In this document: positions 35,647 to 45,516 of the stretch, one piece after another
Position numbering within the stretch: position 1 is the first letter of the stretch
Layout of the letters: the number at the start of each line of letters is the position of its first letter
DNA from: Muribaculaceae bacterium
GTDB lineage: Bacteria > Bacteroidota > Bacteroidia > Bacteroidales > Muribaculaceae
NCBI GenBank assembly: GCA_009775355.1
Contig: VSPN01000006.1
Location: 7,848-71,847 of the forward strand
DNA: 64,000 nucleotides
Direction: 5' to 3'
Notes under the pieces: model-generated
What the model saw: only the letters and a program-made list of their open reading frames with translations
The model's database searches: none
Told to the model about the DNA's origin: nothing
Made by a program: the position numbers and the translations under genes

Positions 35647-36630
35647 ATGAATTTCACCAAAGCAGCCACAGCTACGCTCGCCGCCACCATTCTCCTCACC
35701 TCCTGTGCCAAAGATGAATACCGACGTGATGAGGGGATGGTATGGCATACCTCTTACCATATCTCCTACAGATCAGCCTGCGACATGACCGACAGTATTG
35801 TCGCGGTCTTCAGGGAAGTGGGCGGTTCGCTCAACGTATTCGACCCCCAATCGCTGGCAAGCAGGGTCAACACATCGGACTCGATCGACATTGACGACAA
35901 TTACACGCGAGTCTACGATATGTCGCGTAAAATCAACCGGATCACGGACGGAGCGTTCGATCCGACGCTCGGACCGCTCATAACGGCATGGGGATTCGGC
36001 AAGGGACATTCGCCGACACAAGACACGCTCCGAATCGATTCACTTCTCAATATTACAGGTCTGGACAAGACTCGCCTTTCAGGAAGAATGCTTGTGAAAG
36101 GAGACCGAAGAATTGAATTCAACTATTCGGCCATAGCCAAAGGATTCGGCTGCGACAAGGTGGGCGAAATGCTTTCTCGCAACGGAGTGACTGACTATCT
36201 TGTCGAGATCGGAGGCGAGATATATTGTTCGGGCAAATCTCCTTCTGGTGGAAAATGGCGTATATCTGTTGACCGTCCGGTTATGTCGGATTCGTTGATA
36301 CATGAATCACAGTGCATTGTGGAACTGACTGGGAAAGGACTCGCGACATCGGGCAATTACCGCAACTTCCGCCGGGATGCCGCCGGCACATACGGACACA
36401 CCATATCCGCTTTGACAGGACGCCCGGCGAGAACAGATGTGCTGAGCGCAAGCGTGATCGCACCCACCGCCATGGAGGCCGATGCCCTCGCCACAGCAAT
36501 GATGGCTATGGGATCAGAGAAGGCCGAACAGCTTGCATCTGCCCAGGGAATGGCTGTCATGCTTGTGCTGTCAGACTCGACGGTGTGGACGTCAGACGCA
36601 TTCAATGGCGCAATAGTTTCGGTGCCCTGA
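35647..36630 (+). CDS. apbE: FAD:protein FMN transferase lipoprotein (ApbE)
   Basis: 327 residues from ATG 35647, which gives a proper lipoprotein signal (LLTSC, Cys20). The frame is open upstream to 35260 through repeat C2, but that extension lacks protein character. ApbE attaches FMN to Thr residues of Nqr/Rnf-type subunits on the outer face of the inner membrane. Seen: DPTLGPLITAWGFG near residue 115, YSAIAKGFGCDKVGEML near 160, VEIGGEIYCSG, LATSGNYRNF and MEADALATAMMAMG. Its end overlaps the convergent patatin gene by 29 bases. Confidence 0.93.
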   Translation: MNFTKAATATLAATILLTSCAKDEYRRDEGMVWHTSYHISYRSACDMTDSIVAVFREVGGSLNVFDPQSLASRVNTSDSIDIDDNYTRVYDMSRKINRITDGAFDPTLGPLITAWGFGKGHSPTQDTLRIDSLLNITGLDKTRLSGRMLVKGDRRIEFNYSAIAKGFGCDKVGEMLSRNGVTDYLVEIGGEIYCSGKSPSGGKWRISVDRPVMSDSLIHESQCIVELTGKGLATSGNYRNFRRDAAGTYGHTISALTGRPARTDVLSASVIAPTAMEADALATAMMAMGSEKAEQLASAQGMAVMLVLSDSTVWTSDAFNGAIVSVP

Positions 36631-39022
36631 AAAGAAGTCCGAACGATATGCCGAAATTCCAGTTACGAGCCGGAGAAGATAGATAATTGCCATAGAACGA
36701 CAGACTTGCAAATGGGAAGTTATAGATCACGGCCAGCTCGCCAAGAAATTCGGGGTGATTGAGCCAGCCTTCGTAGCGGGCCACATTCATACGCCCCATG
36801 TCGACGAGGCCGCGCACAGGCATATAGAGATAAAAATCTCCCCTGACCTGCATGCGTTTCAACGGTTTCCACATCGGGATCACACCAGCCGCTACGAAAT
36901 TGTCAGATCTGAACGCTATGTTGAAATAATTTTGAGTCGAGGGAGTCGGAGCGAACGACGGTGCATGAACCAAAACATTGGTGTAATTCTGGTCAAGTCT
37001 CTGCAGCGCGGCTCTGCCCGCTGCATAAGCGCCGACCGCCCACTTGCTCCCTACGGGGAAATATCGCTGCCACTGCGTCTCAATAGCAGCGACCGGACGT
37101 GATTTCCATCCACCTCCTCCGCGCTTGTTTTCCAACGGACAAAACCGCGATGACTGCCAACTGAGATCCACATCAGCAAACCACTTCGTACCCGCCGACG
37201 GATACATCTGATTGTCAAGGCTGTTAGACTCAATGCCGACCCGCAGTACACCCACTCTGTACTGTATCATATCGCGGTGTCCGCGGTCATCTATCGCATC
37301 GGGAGAAAAATAAGAGTCAGAGATGTATCCTCCGGCAATATTGGCATAGCCCTTCATTCTTCGACCGATTGCCCATACATATCCACCTCTCAGATAATTG
37401 TCCACCTCTGTAGTGAACATCGGGCTAGACTGCTTGAAAAACAGCACCTCGTTCTCATAATATTTCTGTTTGCTCAGCACTCCGGTCACTTGGAAGTATG
37501 AGGGGATCTCGGTGAGGAGTGCAAATTTCGCATCTGCCATACCTGCGAGATACGCCTGTCCGACCCATGCGCTCGCCGAAACATCAAGCGAGTTGTGCCC
37601 GAGCGTATGGTAACCTGCGGAAAAATAGAGCATGGAGTTGGTCGATGTCGTGACAAAACCGCCGACCGACAGAGTCCACGGACGCCGTGGCGTCGCCTTG
37701 AGAAGCAATGTGTTTCTGCCGTCAGGACCGAAGACGGCCACCGGCACAAGATTGCTCAGAGAGCCGTCGGTGACTGCACGATAGTAGGCAGATGTGACCT
37801 GTTCCATGCTGATCTTTCCGTGACGGTCGTGAGTGAAAAGATATTTAAGATATTCCGCCTGACTCCCTTCTACCCCTTCGGTTCTTACTGAATCGAATTC
37901 CAGTTCCGGCGTCTCTGCAGTAAAGCGGGAGCGTCGCTCCGTCACTTCGGAAAGTGGCATTCTCTCATCGATACGGTTTTTGATGGAGTCGACCATTGAA
38001 AGCCCGGTTTTGTAGCCGATGTCGTATATCGTGCGGGCCTTTTCAAACTGAAGGACCCCGAAGTCGAGAACCGGCACTTGTATCTTTACTCCCTTTTTCG
38101 AAGGCATCGAATAATCATTGTTCTGGATGATCATGTCTTCCAGTTGACTGTACATGTCACCACTGACAGGTTTCGAATCCGCTCCCGACACAGACACTCC
38201 GATCACAAAATCCGGATTGAAATCCTTTTCCATGACATTGACAGGGAAGTTGTCGTATATTCCGCCGTCATACATGAGAACTCCATTTATCTCAATGGGA
38301 CGGAAAACGAGCGGGAAACTCATCGACGCTCTTACAGATTCGCCGAGAGAGCCTTTGCCGAAGACAACCTTGTGCTTGTGATATACATCGGAGGCCACAC
38401 ATCTGAACGGCACAAAAAGCCGGTCGAAGTTCTCGCCACACTGCTCGGTGTAAGGACCATACAGTCTAAGGAACTCGATGTTCATCGGCAACGGACTGAC
38501 AAGGCTTGTGGGTATGATCTGATTGGGCAGCGACTCTTTCTTTCGGAAATTCACATTTACCGACACCCACTTCGGCGTAGGTGCCGGTTCATAGTAGTAG
38601 TAAATGTTTTTCTTGTTGATGGTTCCTGTGGCCCAGTCAAGAAAATCGGACGCGGTGAAGAAATCAAGCATTTTTTCGGGCGACCATCCGCAGGAATACA
38701 GACTTCCGACAATGGCGCCCATAGATGTACCTGTCACACAGTCTATTGGGATACCGTTATCTTCAAGAGCCTTTATGACACCTACATGAGCTATCCCTTT
38801 CGCTCCACCTCCGCTCAGCACGAGACCGACACGGCGACGTGAGGATGCGCCGATGGCGTGACCACACACCGTATCGGCAAGCGAAGATTCCGCATCGGCA
38901 TTATCAATCATACTGCCCGGAACCATGCTGTCCGGAACTCCCGGTTCGGGATTCCGTGAAAAAACGGGAATCACACATATAAGCGCGGCAAAGACAGTTG
39001 CCGCAATCCTGATACGATTCAT
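36602..39022 (-). CDS. Patatin-like phospholipase with C-terminal outer-membrane barrel
   Basis: 806 residues. A signal peptide (about 1-22) leads to a patatin hydrolase domain: oxyanion loop GGGAKG at 71-76, nucleophile Ser100 in GTSMG, and catalytic Asp in DGGIYDN near residue 250. The C-terminal part, from about 450, has alternating beta-strand character and ends in an aromatic-rich FGISFGLLFRAP segment, as in BamA/surface-antigen barrels. This is the PlpD-type type Vd layout: an outer-membrane-anchored lipase. The enzymatic target is probably a phospholipid. Confidence 0.9.
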   Translation of the reverse strand: MNRIRIAATVFAALICVIPVFSRNPEPGVPDSMVPGSMIDNADAESSLADTVCGHAIGASSRRRVGLVLSGGGAKGIAHVGVIKALEDNGIPIDCVTGTSMGAIVGSLYSCGWSPEKMLDFFTASDFLDWATGTINKKNIYYYYEPAPTPKWVSVNVNFRKKESLPNQIIPTSLVSPLPMNIEFLRLYGPYTEQCGENFDRLFVPFRCVASDVYHKHKVVFGKGSLGESVRASMSFPLVFRPIEINGVLMYDGGIYDNFPVNVMEKDFNPDFVIGVSVSGADSKPVSGDMYSQLEDMIIQNNDYSMPSKKGVKIQVPVLDFGVLQFEKARTIYDIGYKTGLSMVDSIKNRIDERMPLSEVTERRSRFTAETPELEFDSVRTEGVEGSQAEYLKYLFTHDRHGKISMEQVTSAYYRAVTDGSLSNLVPVAVFGPDGRNTLLLKATPRRPWTLSVGGFVTTSTNSMLYFSAGYHTLGHNSLDVSASAWVGQAYLAGMADAKFALLTEIPSYFQVTGVLSKQKYYENEVLFFKQSSPMFTTEVDNYLRGGYVWAIGRRMKGYANIAGGYISDSYFSPDAIDDRGHRDMIQYRVGVLRVGIESNSLDNQMYPSAGTKWFADVDLSWQSSRFCPLENKRGGGGWKSRPVAAIETQWQRYFPVGSKWAVGAYAAGRAALQRLDQNYTNVLVHAPSFAPTPSTQNYFNIAFRSDNFVAAGVIPMWKPLKRMQVRGDFYLYMPVRGLVDMGRMNVARYEGWLNHPEFLGELAVIYNFPFASLSFYGNYLSSPARNWNFGISFGLLFRAPKLLRH

Positions 39023-39133
39023 AACAAAGCAATAAGAGTGGAATCTGAATTATCAACAGAACCACACGCCTTATTGTTGCATTTCCTTTTCAAAAAGCTT
39101 TGAAAAAAAGGATATATTACTTATGCCGCATGA

Positions 39134-39916
39134 TCATCTGCGTCTCTTTGTCTTTCCTGATCTTTTGGAAGAAGCAGACTTTGCAGATGTTTTCGCAGAC
39201 GTTCTCTTGTTCTTGCCGACTGTCGCCACTCCCTTTTTGACGGGCAGCCGCACGCCTTCCTGCACAAGGAACTGGGCAAGCAGTTCGGAGTCGGCATAAC
39301 CCGATGCAGCCGCCTGGTTGAAGTATTTCAGAGCCATCGGTTTGTCTTGCGGCATACCGATTCCGTCACGCAGCATAAGAGCCAGTTTGTAGGCCGCCTC
39401 GGCCACTCCACGGTCGGCAGCTCTCCAATAATTCTCGGCAGCGATCCTCTTGTCGCCGATCAGTCCCCGGCCTGTATAATAACAGTCAGCAAGGTTGAGC
39501 AGCGCAAGAGGATGGCCGTTTTTCGCTGCACGACCGAACCAATAAGCCGCCTCGACGTCATTCTGCCTCACTCCTTTTCCCTCATGATATAGCACAGCTA
39601 TGCGGTAGCGGGCCTCGTTGTCTCCTTTCCCGGCGGCCCTGGCATACCATTTCCATGCCTGGTTGACATCAGTCTTTACGCCCGTACCTGTCAGGTAGCA
39701 GTCTCCGACAATTCTTGCGGCTTCAGGATTACCATGACTTGCCAGAGTTATGTTGTCCTTATATGCATTGACCTCTACTGTCGGTAAAGCCGTATCTGCG
39801 TGACATGTCAACGAAAAAAGAAGCAGTGCCACTCCCGCTGCAAGAAAGCCGCGAAGTCTGCAGAAAGCGCATATCCGATTCATATAGTGCGAATTGTGTA
39901 TCTGTATAATATTCAT
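39134..39916 (-). CDS. Sel1-repeat (TPR-like) secreted protein
   Basis: 260 residues; an alternative start at ATG 39883 gives a cleaner signal peptide (MNRICAFCRLRGFLAAGVAL). Four Sel1-type repeats cover residues about 60-215: A..G...A...L...Y..G.GV patterns such as CYLTGTGVKTD, LYHEGKGVRQND, CYYTGRGLIGDK, MLRDGIGMPQDK. The C-terminal 40 residues are Lys/Ser/Arg-rich and disordered. Sel1 proteins usually scaffold protein interactions; the partner is unknown. A repeat element lies just upstream. Confidence 0.85.
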   Translation of the reverse strand: MNIIQIHNSHYMNRICAFCRLRGFLAAGVALLLFSLTCHADTALPTVEVNAYKDNITLASHGNPEAARIVGDCYLTGTGVKTDVNQAWKWYARAAGKGDNEARYRIAVLYHEGKGVRQNDVEAAYWFGRAAKNGHPLALLNLADCYYTGRGLIGDKRIAAENYWRAADRGVAEAAYKLALMLRDGIGMPQDKPMALKYFNQAAASGYADSELLAQFLVQEGVRLPVKKGVATVGKNKRTSAKTSAKSASSKRSGKTKRRR

Positions 39917-39938
39917 CTCAATACCTGTATATATTTAT

Positions 39939-40170
39939 ACCCCATGCCACAAAAAATGTAAATAAGGGCGAACAGATTTCGGCCAGATTTGGCCTTGCAG
40001 GTAAAAGAACACAGCTGGCTATGCGACTGAGCAAAACGTTCAAGGCTGGCCGGAATCTGCGATGTTGCGCTAACATTATTCGCCGGGGTATTCATTATTA
40101 TATTTTTGTCAACTAACTTATTTAAGTTGTCTTTGTTCCCTGTATTAACATTTTTTATGCGATATGGTCT
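39939..40170. repeat. Palindromic repeat element A2
   Basis: Left end ACCCCATGCCACAAAAAATG and right end (complement AGACCATATCGCATAAAAAATG) are degenerate versions of the A1 termini. The interior plus strand matches module Y of A1: outer stem GCCTTG/CAAGGC, an imperfect inner hairpin, and CGACTGA at about 40023. GACAACTTAAATAAG near the right side matches the AACTTGAATAAA tail motif. Part of the 39917-40286 gap. Confidence 0.85.
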
Positions 40171-40174
40171 TATA

Positions 40175-40207
40175 CTACAGACGTTGCAATTATAGCAACG
40201 TCTGTAG
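40175..40207. other. 13-bp perfect hairpin
   Basis: CTACAGACGTTGC (40175-40187) pairs with its complement at 40195-40207 around a 7-base loop. It adjoins repeat A2 but is not part of it. No T-run on either side; function unknown. Confidence 0.6.
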
Positions 40208-40230
40208 CACCCTGTTTATTCGGACTGCAC

Positions 40231-40265
40231 AAAAATAGTGCGGACTGCCGCATGGCAGACCGCAC
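40231..40265 (-). terminator. Intrinsic terminator of the DUF349 gene
   Basis: GTGCGG-A-CTGCC (40238-40249) pairs with GGCAG-A-CCGCAC (40254-40265); on the minus strand it is followed by TATTTTT. It is 22 bases past the DUF349 stop. Confidence 0.85.
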
Positions 40266-40286
40266 CTTTTGTCGCATCTTTACACG

Positions 40287-42164
40287 TCATTTCTCGGAAT
40301 CAAGCAGAGCGATCTTCTGCTCCAGCTCCTTGATATCATCCTTGAGACGCTTCACTTTGTTGTCCATGTCCTTGAGCATCGAGTTGCCGGCCGACGACTT
40401 GATGCTGAAGAATCCCATGTTGTTCTCGATTGTCTTGAGTTCTGCCTTGCGGCTCTCGCAGATGCGGACAAGTCTGTCGCGTTCGCGGCTGACCTTGCTT
40501 CCGTCTCCCTTGATCTCCGACACTCGGTTCTGGAAATCATTCATGCGGCGGCGGGCCTCACGCTGGTTGTAGGCGTCATAGAGAGCGTCGCACACGGCAC
40601 GATACTCGGTGAAGATCTTGTCTTTCATCTTGAAAGGCACAAAGCCTACAGTCTGCCACTCGGCCTGGAGTTCTTTGATTCTGGGCATGATCTCCTTGCG
40701 GTCGCCATCTTTGGGGAGTTCCGACAGACGGGCTATTATGTCGCGCTTCTTCTCAAGATTTTCCTGCTCCTCGCGGTGTCGCTCCTTGCTCTGGCGCTTG
40801 CGCTCATCGAAGAAATAATTGCATGCTGTCGTGAATCTCTGCCAGAGAGCGTCGCTCTGCTTGCGCGGCACGCTTCCGATGCTCTTCCACTCCGCCTGAA
40901 GCTTCACGACTTCATCCGCTGCCTTTCTGATATCTTCTGTGTTTTTGAGAGCCTCAGCTTTCTCGCAAAGCGCGGTCTTTTTCACAAGATTCTCATTGAA
41001 TTCATCTTTGGCACGCTGGAAGCAAACGGCCTTTGCCGCGAAAAATTCGTCGCACGCCTTGCGGAAACGGCTGTAAAGAACAGTATTGGCCTTTTTAGAG
41101 GCATATCCGTATTCACGCCATTTCTTCTGAAGTTCCACGATACGGTCGGTCGATGAATTCCAGTCAGAGAATGTCTTGAGCGCAGCGGTGTCAATCGACT
41201 CGATCTCTTCACACAGCTTTGACTTTGCCTCCTCGTTGACAAGCTCGGCGGCCTTGCGCTGCTCGAAATATTCCTGATGGCGGCGGTTGACCACAGTCGA
41301 AGCCTCCTTAAACTCATCCCATACGGATTCGCGGATCTCTTTTGCCACCGGGCCTACGGCACGCCACTGGTCGTGAAGGCCCTGAAGCACTCTGAATGCC
41401 ACCACCGGATCGGACATGGCCTCAAGCTTCTTAGCCTCCTCGATGAGCGCGCGTTTCGCCTCGAGATTCCTGCGAAAGTCGAAGTCGCGCAGCTCCTTGT
41501 TGATCTTCAGATTGTCGTAGAAGCGTTCAACCACGTTCTGGAACTGTTTCCAGATCTCGGTCTCGGCTGTAGGCGGCACCTCTTTTATCTCCTTGAAATC
41601 CGACTGAAGTTTCTGGAAATCGGGGAATTTTGTATTGACATTGTCAATGTCGCCAGCAATTTCCTCCATACATGTCAGGATCTCCTGTTTCTTTTCAAGA
41701 TTAGCGGCGCGTCTTGCCTCTTCGGCTGCCAGATAATCGGCACGGCGCTCCTTGAAATCTGCGTATAATGTCTTGAGCTCGTTTTCCACCTCGTCTGGCT
41801 GGGCGGAGAATGTGGCCGGATCATTTCCTGCCTCGACATATGCGTCAAGCAACTCCATGTTTTCTCTGTTCTTGAGATTGAAGAAGGCCTGTTTGATCGC
41901 CGTGACTTCTTTGTGCGCCTCCATGTTGCCGGACTCCAATATAGCTTTCAGTGTGTCGCGGAGTTCCTCTTTCGACATGAAATGGATACGCCTGCTGTCA
42001 GCTTTCTCCTCTTCCGTCTGCCCGTCTTCCGTCTGCGCGTCGGCAACCTGCGCGAGATCCGATGACGGCGATGATTCTTCAATACATGTATTCTCAGTTT
42101 CCGCCACTTCGGGCGTGGGGGTCACAGTATCCTCGGGGGCTACTGTTTTTTCAAGCTCATTCAT
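40287..42164 (-). CDS. DUF349 domain protein
   Basis: 625 residues, almost entirely helical. After an acidic Glu/Thr-rich N-terminus (about 1-60), several DUF349 repeats appear, each built around W.....VP....D.LW..F...C..FF (for example EWKSIGSVPRKQSDALWQRF near 415, EWQTVGFVPFKMKDKIFTEY near 505). The C-terminal 60 residues are coiled coil ending KDDIKELEQKIALLD. The family is widespread in Bacteroidetes and Actinobacteria, with no established function. Cytosolic. It ends at a clear terminator. Confidence 0.88.
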   Translation of the reverse strand: MNELEKTVAPEDTVTPTPEVAETENTCIEESSPSSDLAQVADAQTEDGQTEEEKADSRRIHFMSKEELRDTLKAILESGNMEAHKEVTAIKQAFFNLKNRENMELLDAYVEAGNDPATFSAQPDEVENELKTLYADFKERRADYLAAEEARRAANLEKKQEILTCMEEIAGDIDNVNTKFPDFQKLQSDFKEIKEVPPTAETEIWKQFQNVVERFYDNLKINKELRDFDFRRNLEAKRALIEEAKKLEAMSDPVVAFRVLQGLHDQWRAVGPVAKEIRESVWDEFKEASTVVNRRHQEYFEQRKAAELVNEEAKSKLCEEIESIDTAALKTFSDWNSSTDRIVELQKKWREYGYASKKANTVLYSRFRKACDEFFAAKAVCFQRAKDEFNENLVKKTALCEKAEALKNTEDIRKAADEVVKLQAEWKSIGSVPRKQSDALWQRFTTACNYFFDERKRQSKERHREEQENLEKKRDIIARLSELPKDGDRKEIMPRIKELQAEWQTVGFVPFKMKDKIFTEYRAVCDALYDAYNQREARRRMNDFQNRVSEIKGDGSKVSRERDRLVRICESRKAELKTIENNMGFFSIKSSAGNSMLKDMDNKVKRLKDDIKELEQKIALLDSEK

Positions 42165-42205
42165 AATGGTGGTTATGATTATTTATACTTAAATCCGGTG
42201 AGTCG

Positions 42206-42230
42206 GCCCCGGACGCCTGACGTCCGGGGC
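42206..42230. terminator. GC-rich hairpin between DUF5723 and DUF349 genes
   Basis: GCCCCGGACG (42206-42215) pairs with CGTCCGGGGC (42221-42230) around a 5-base loop. No T-run; probably a transcription or RNA 3'-end barrier after the DUF5723 gene. Confidence 0.5.
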
Positions 42231-42360
42231 TGTCGCTCTTCCGAAATAATTGCCAAATATATAACAATTAATTTATTCTGCCAAAACATTCGGCATTTAA
42301 TGTCACATTATACCATATTTTGCGGCTTAATGCAAAGGACATGTGCATTACCGGCGTGAT

Positions 42361-43734
42361 TCAGAACGGGAAATTTATGCCGAAGTTGAACGAACCGTTG
42401 GAATTCAGCGGTATCCCCTCTTTAGAAAGCTTTCCTGGAGTATGATCCATTCCAAGGAATATGTTGAATCCGCGATGCCAGAAATTGAGCATCCATCCGA
42501 ACGATGCCCCGAATGTGCCGCATGCCACATTGATATCGGCTGAGAAGCAGTCTACCGGATTGACATTGGCCGACAGGCGCACTTCCGTCCATGTGAAATG
42601 ACGGTCGAACCGCGACGAACTGAGCAATCCGAAATGCAGACGCCTGTAGATCGGCAGCGTGTAATCGACACCAACATTGAGTGTAGCTCCGAGGGCTACG
42701 CTCCGTGTGCCGCAGTCGCCGTTGTCAGTGAGCTGATAGAGTTCGGCAAGGTCGTCACTGAAGCGGTCCCATTCACTCTCAAAACTGTTGGATGCATCCT
42801 CATCGGCGTTGAACACATAGGCGTCGGTCGTGACTGTCCGCACACCGTTGGTCGAAGCATGTTTCGTGCCGCTGTAAGATATCCATCCCAGATCAAGGAG
42901 TCCGAGAGAGAAGTTGAAATCGCGCCATTCGTATGAAGCACCCAGATCGAAGGCCATGCCGAATCCGTTGGGACCGAATGATCCGTCTCCGTCCATATCT
43001 ATTCCGGAGACATAGCGGTGGCCGTTGTCCGACAGGTCTGTCTCATATCTTAGTCCTCCGATATTGGCGTATATGTCGGCATTGGTTCTTGCGATCCATT
43101 CGTTTTCGCCAAGAGTCAGGTTTGCTTCTCTGAAATCAGCCTCGAAATTGGCGAGACCTACAAGGAATTTCATGGCTGCTCCGGCACGTAGCCCAGGCAC
43201 CTGCGGGATGTCGCGTGAATGGTTGAGTGCGATCTCCGCATAACCCATAACCGATGCACTGAGATTGCGGATATCGTATGTGCGGTTTGACACTCCCTCC
43301 TTAGCAAGCTCGAAGAGAGATTTAGGCAGACCGGCATGCACAGCTGCCCGTGCGCTGACCGACACTGTGTTGTAACCGCCCCACGCCTTGAAACCGCCTG
43401 AAAGCAGGTTTATTTTCAACTCGGCACCGAGCTTGCTCGTCGATGACAATCCGTCGAGCACAGATGACGACACTGCGGGATTGGTGAACAGCACCGTCCG
43501 GCCGTCAACCACGTGGAATATTTCGGTAAGATGAAGATTTCCCCGCATTGCCAGATCAGGACTGCCGAGTCCGGGGAAAGAGACGAAATTCATGTCGTTG
43601 CCGAATGCAGGATTCAGCTGATAGCGATAGGTGTAGTTGTCGAGGAAGTATCCGGAGTTTGTGTTCTGTGCCGACACAGCGAGAACTCCCGAAGCCGCCA
43701 TAAGGGCCGCCATTATTCTTTTATATGTTTTCAT
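42361..43734 (-). CDS. DUF5723 family outer-membrane beta-barrel protein
   Basis: 457 residues with a signal peptide ending at VSA near residue 22. The mature start NTNSGYFLDNYTYRYQLNPAFG matches DUF5723, a PorV/OmpA-like barrel family. Alternating amphipathic strands continue to the C-terminus, which ends in FNFGINFPF, a typical outer-membrane targeting aromatic end. GIDMDGDGSFG near 245 looks like a Ca-binding-type loop. It lies 21 bases downstream of the large lipoprotein gene and is cotranscribed with it. Function unknown. Confidence 0.82.
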   Translation of the reverse strand: MKTYKRIMAALMAASGVLAVSAQNTNSGYFLDNYTYRYQLNPAFGNDMNFVSFPGLGSPDLAMRGNLHLTEIFHVVDGRTVLFTNPAVSSSVLDGLSSTSKLGAELKINLLSGGFKAWGGYNTVSVSARAAVHAGLPKSLFELAKEGVSNRTYDIRNLSASVMGYAEIALNHSRDIPQVPGLRAGAAMKFLVGLANFEADFREANLTLGENEWIARTNADIYANIGGLRYETDLSDNGHRYVSGIDMDGDGSFGPNGFGMAFDLGASYEWRDFNFSLGLLDLGWISYSGTKHASTNGVRTVTTDAYVFNADEDASNSFESEWDRFSDDLAELYQLTDNGDCGTRSVALGATLNVGVDYTLPIYRRLHFGLLSSSRFDRHFTWTEVRLSANVNPVDCFSADINVACGTFGASFGWMLNFWHRGFNIFLGMDHTPGKLSKEGIPLNSNGSFNFGINFPF

Positions 43735-43755
43735 TTGGATCAGTCTTAATCAGGA

Positions 43756-45516
43756 TCAGAACTCTTTTTCATAATATCCGGTCACACGTGCACGAATGTC
43801 GTCAAGGACGAGAGTCTGAGAGGGTGCGATCGGTTCGGCACCGGCTCCCGCCTCAAGCACTGCGACTATTCTCATGCCGTCGAGATGTCTCACCTCTCCT
43901 GTCATGGTTATCACCAGATCTGTCTCGGATCCGGCCTTGACCGTATTGCTCTCGACTTTGACTCCGGTCTGTTCCCCTTCGGTCCCGACAGGATATAATG
44001 TCAGCTGAATATCGACCGGACAATTGTTGACCGCATGTGCAGTCACTTCAAGCTTTGTTATCGTAAGGGCATCGAGATCCTCGTCGTTCCATCCGTCGCG
44101 CACTTCTGTATAGACTATACGCGAGCCGTCGTTGAGCGCGAGCGGGGCAAGAAGTTCATAACGGCCGGAGGCGGCAGGGAGCTGCGCCGGAATATGGAAT
44201 CCAGATACCCGCTGCACCGGAATGCCGGCATCTGCAAGATCGATCGAGATGTTGTCGGGAAGCCCTCTGACACTCCATGCTGAAGGAGCTTTGAGGAGAG
44301 AGCCGAGCGATGAGAACCTTTGCCATTCAAGCCCCGATGCGAACTCGGAGGGCACATCGAGACCCGTCTCCGACGGAGACAGCACAAAGTTGTAGGGGCC
44401 GTTCTCCCCTTTCGCATAACCGATTGTCACCGGATTGTCAAGACTGTAGACAAGATCCGGAGCACCTGCGCGACCGGCGGTGAGTCTGAGTCCGGTGGAG
44501 CATTCGAGAGGAATTCCGGCCACCGGATTGTTCATGCTGAAATATATCTGCGGATTGGCGATCTCGATCTCTGTGTCTTCTCCCTTCAGGAAATCAGGGA
44601 TATCAGTCAGCGAAACAGGATCTATGGCAATGCCATCGAGTGCATAACGCACCTCTCCGTCAAAATCGCGTATCACAAACTCGTCAAGGCCGTAATATAC
44701 GGTCAGTTCGGCCTCGTTGCGGAAAACGCCTCCCTCAGGCACTATGTCGACGTATCCGCTCTCGATATGAAACTCGCTGCTGAAATCAAGCGTCCTGTCG
44801 GGCCGTATGACCACTCCGGCCGCACGAGTGTCTATGCAGGTCGCGACAAGAGAGACAGAGGCACGGTTGCCGGTCACTTCCACTCGTGGAACTCTCCAGT
44901 ATCCGCTCGACGGATCATATGTTCCGACACTCGGTTCGGCATCGAGCCCTTTCGGAGCTCGGATCACCATGTCGAAAAACGACATAGAGATGATCGAAGA
45001 TGCAGGATCGTCTATCTCCAGTTCAAGAGTGAACCTGAATGGTGCTGTCGTGACATGAGTCAGAGAAACAATCGCATCGTCGACATTGAGAGATGAATAT
45101 GAGAAAAAATCTCCGACCTCCCTTATTGGGAATATGTAGGCTTCTCCTGGATTCCGCCGGGATAGAGACTGTCCTGTGTCAAGAAGACGCTCAAGCGTCT
45201 CGTGACTCGGATCGATGGTTGTCGGGCTGGCGGCAACGCCGGAGATGGCGACAGGTTCGGAGTTGAAATCGCCCTTCTGAACAAGCGCATAGAATTCCTT
45301 CCCCCCGATCGAGACGGTCTGGATCTTGCTGTCGGGATCAATGCTTATCACGTCACCGAGAGTGACAGGATCGATGTTGACCGGGAGCACCAGGTCATTG
45401 ATGTTGACACGAGTGGTCGTATCGACATCCGACAGATCGTAGCTGTCGTCGATACAACCCGTCAGCAGCGACAGCGCAGCAAGCGCCACCGCTGATTGAT
45501 ACAGTGGTTTAATCAT
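43756..45516 (-). CDS. Large lipoprotein, unknown function
   Basis: 586 residues, not recognised. Lipobox LLTGC with Cys21, then CIDDSYDLSDVDT, an acidic +2/+3 region compatible with surface export in Bacteroidetes. The rest is beta-rich with repeated short strand motifs and no enzymatic signature. It is immediately upstream of the DUF5723 barrel gene. The pair resembles a surface lipoprotein with its outer-membrane partner; that pairing is inferred from order and spacing only. Confidence 0.75.
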   Translation of the reverse strand: MIKPLYQSAVALAALSLLTGCIDDSYDLSDVDTTTRVNINDLVLPVNIDPVTLGDVISIDPDSKIQTVSIGGKEFYALVQKGDFNSEPVAISGVAASPTTIDPSHETLERLLDTGQSLSRRNPGEAYIFPIREVGDFFSYSSLNVDDAIVSLTHVTTAPFRFTLELEIDDPASSIISMSFFDMVIRAPKGLDAEPSVGTYDPSSGYWRVPRVEVTGNRASVSLVATCIDTRAAGVVIRPDRTLDFSSEFHIESGYVDIVPEGGVFRNEAELTVYYGLDEFVIRDFDGEVRYALDGIAIDPVSLTDIPDFLKGEDTEIEIANPQIYFSMNNPVAGIPLECSTGLRLTAGRAGAPDLVYSLDNPVTIGYAKGENGPYNFVLSPSETGLDVPSEFASGLEWQRFSSLGSLLKAPSAWSVRGLPDNISIDLADAGIPVQRVSGFHIPAQLPAASGRYELLAPLALNDGSRIVYTEVRDGWNDEDLDALTITKLEVTAHAVNNCPVDIQLTLYPVGTEGEQTGVKVESNTVKAGSETDLVITMTGEVRHLDGMRIVAVLEAGAGAEPIAPSQTLVLDDIRARVTGYYEKEF

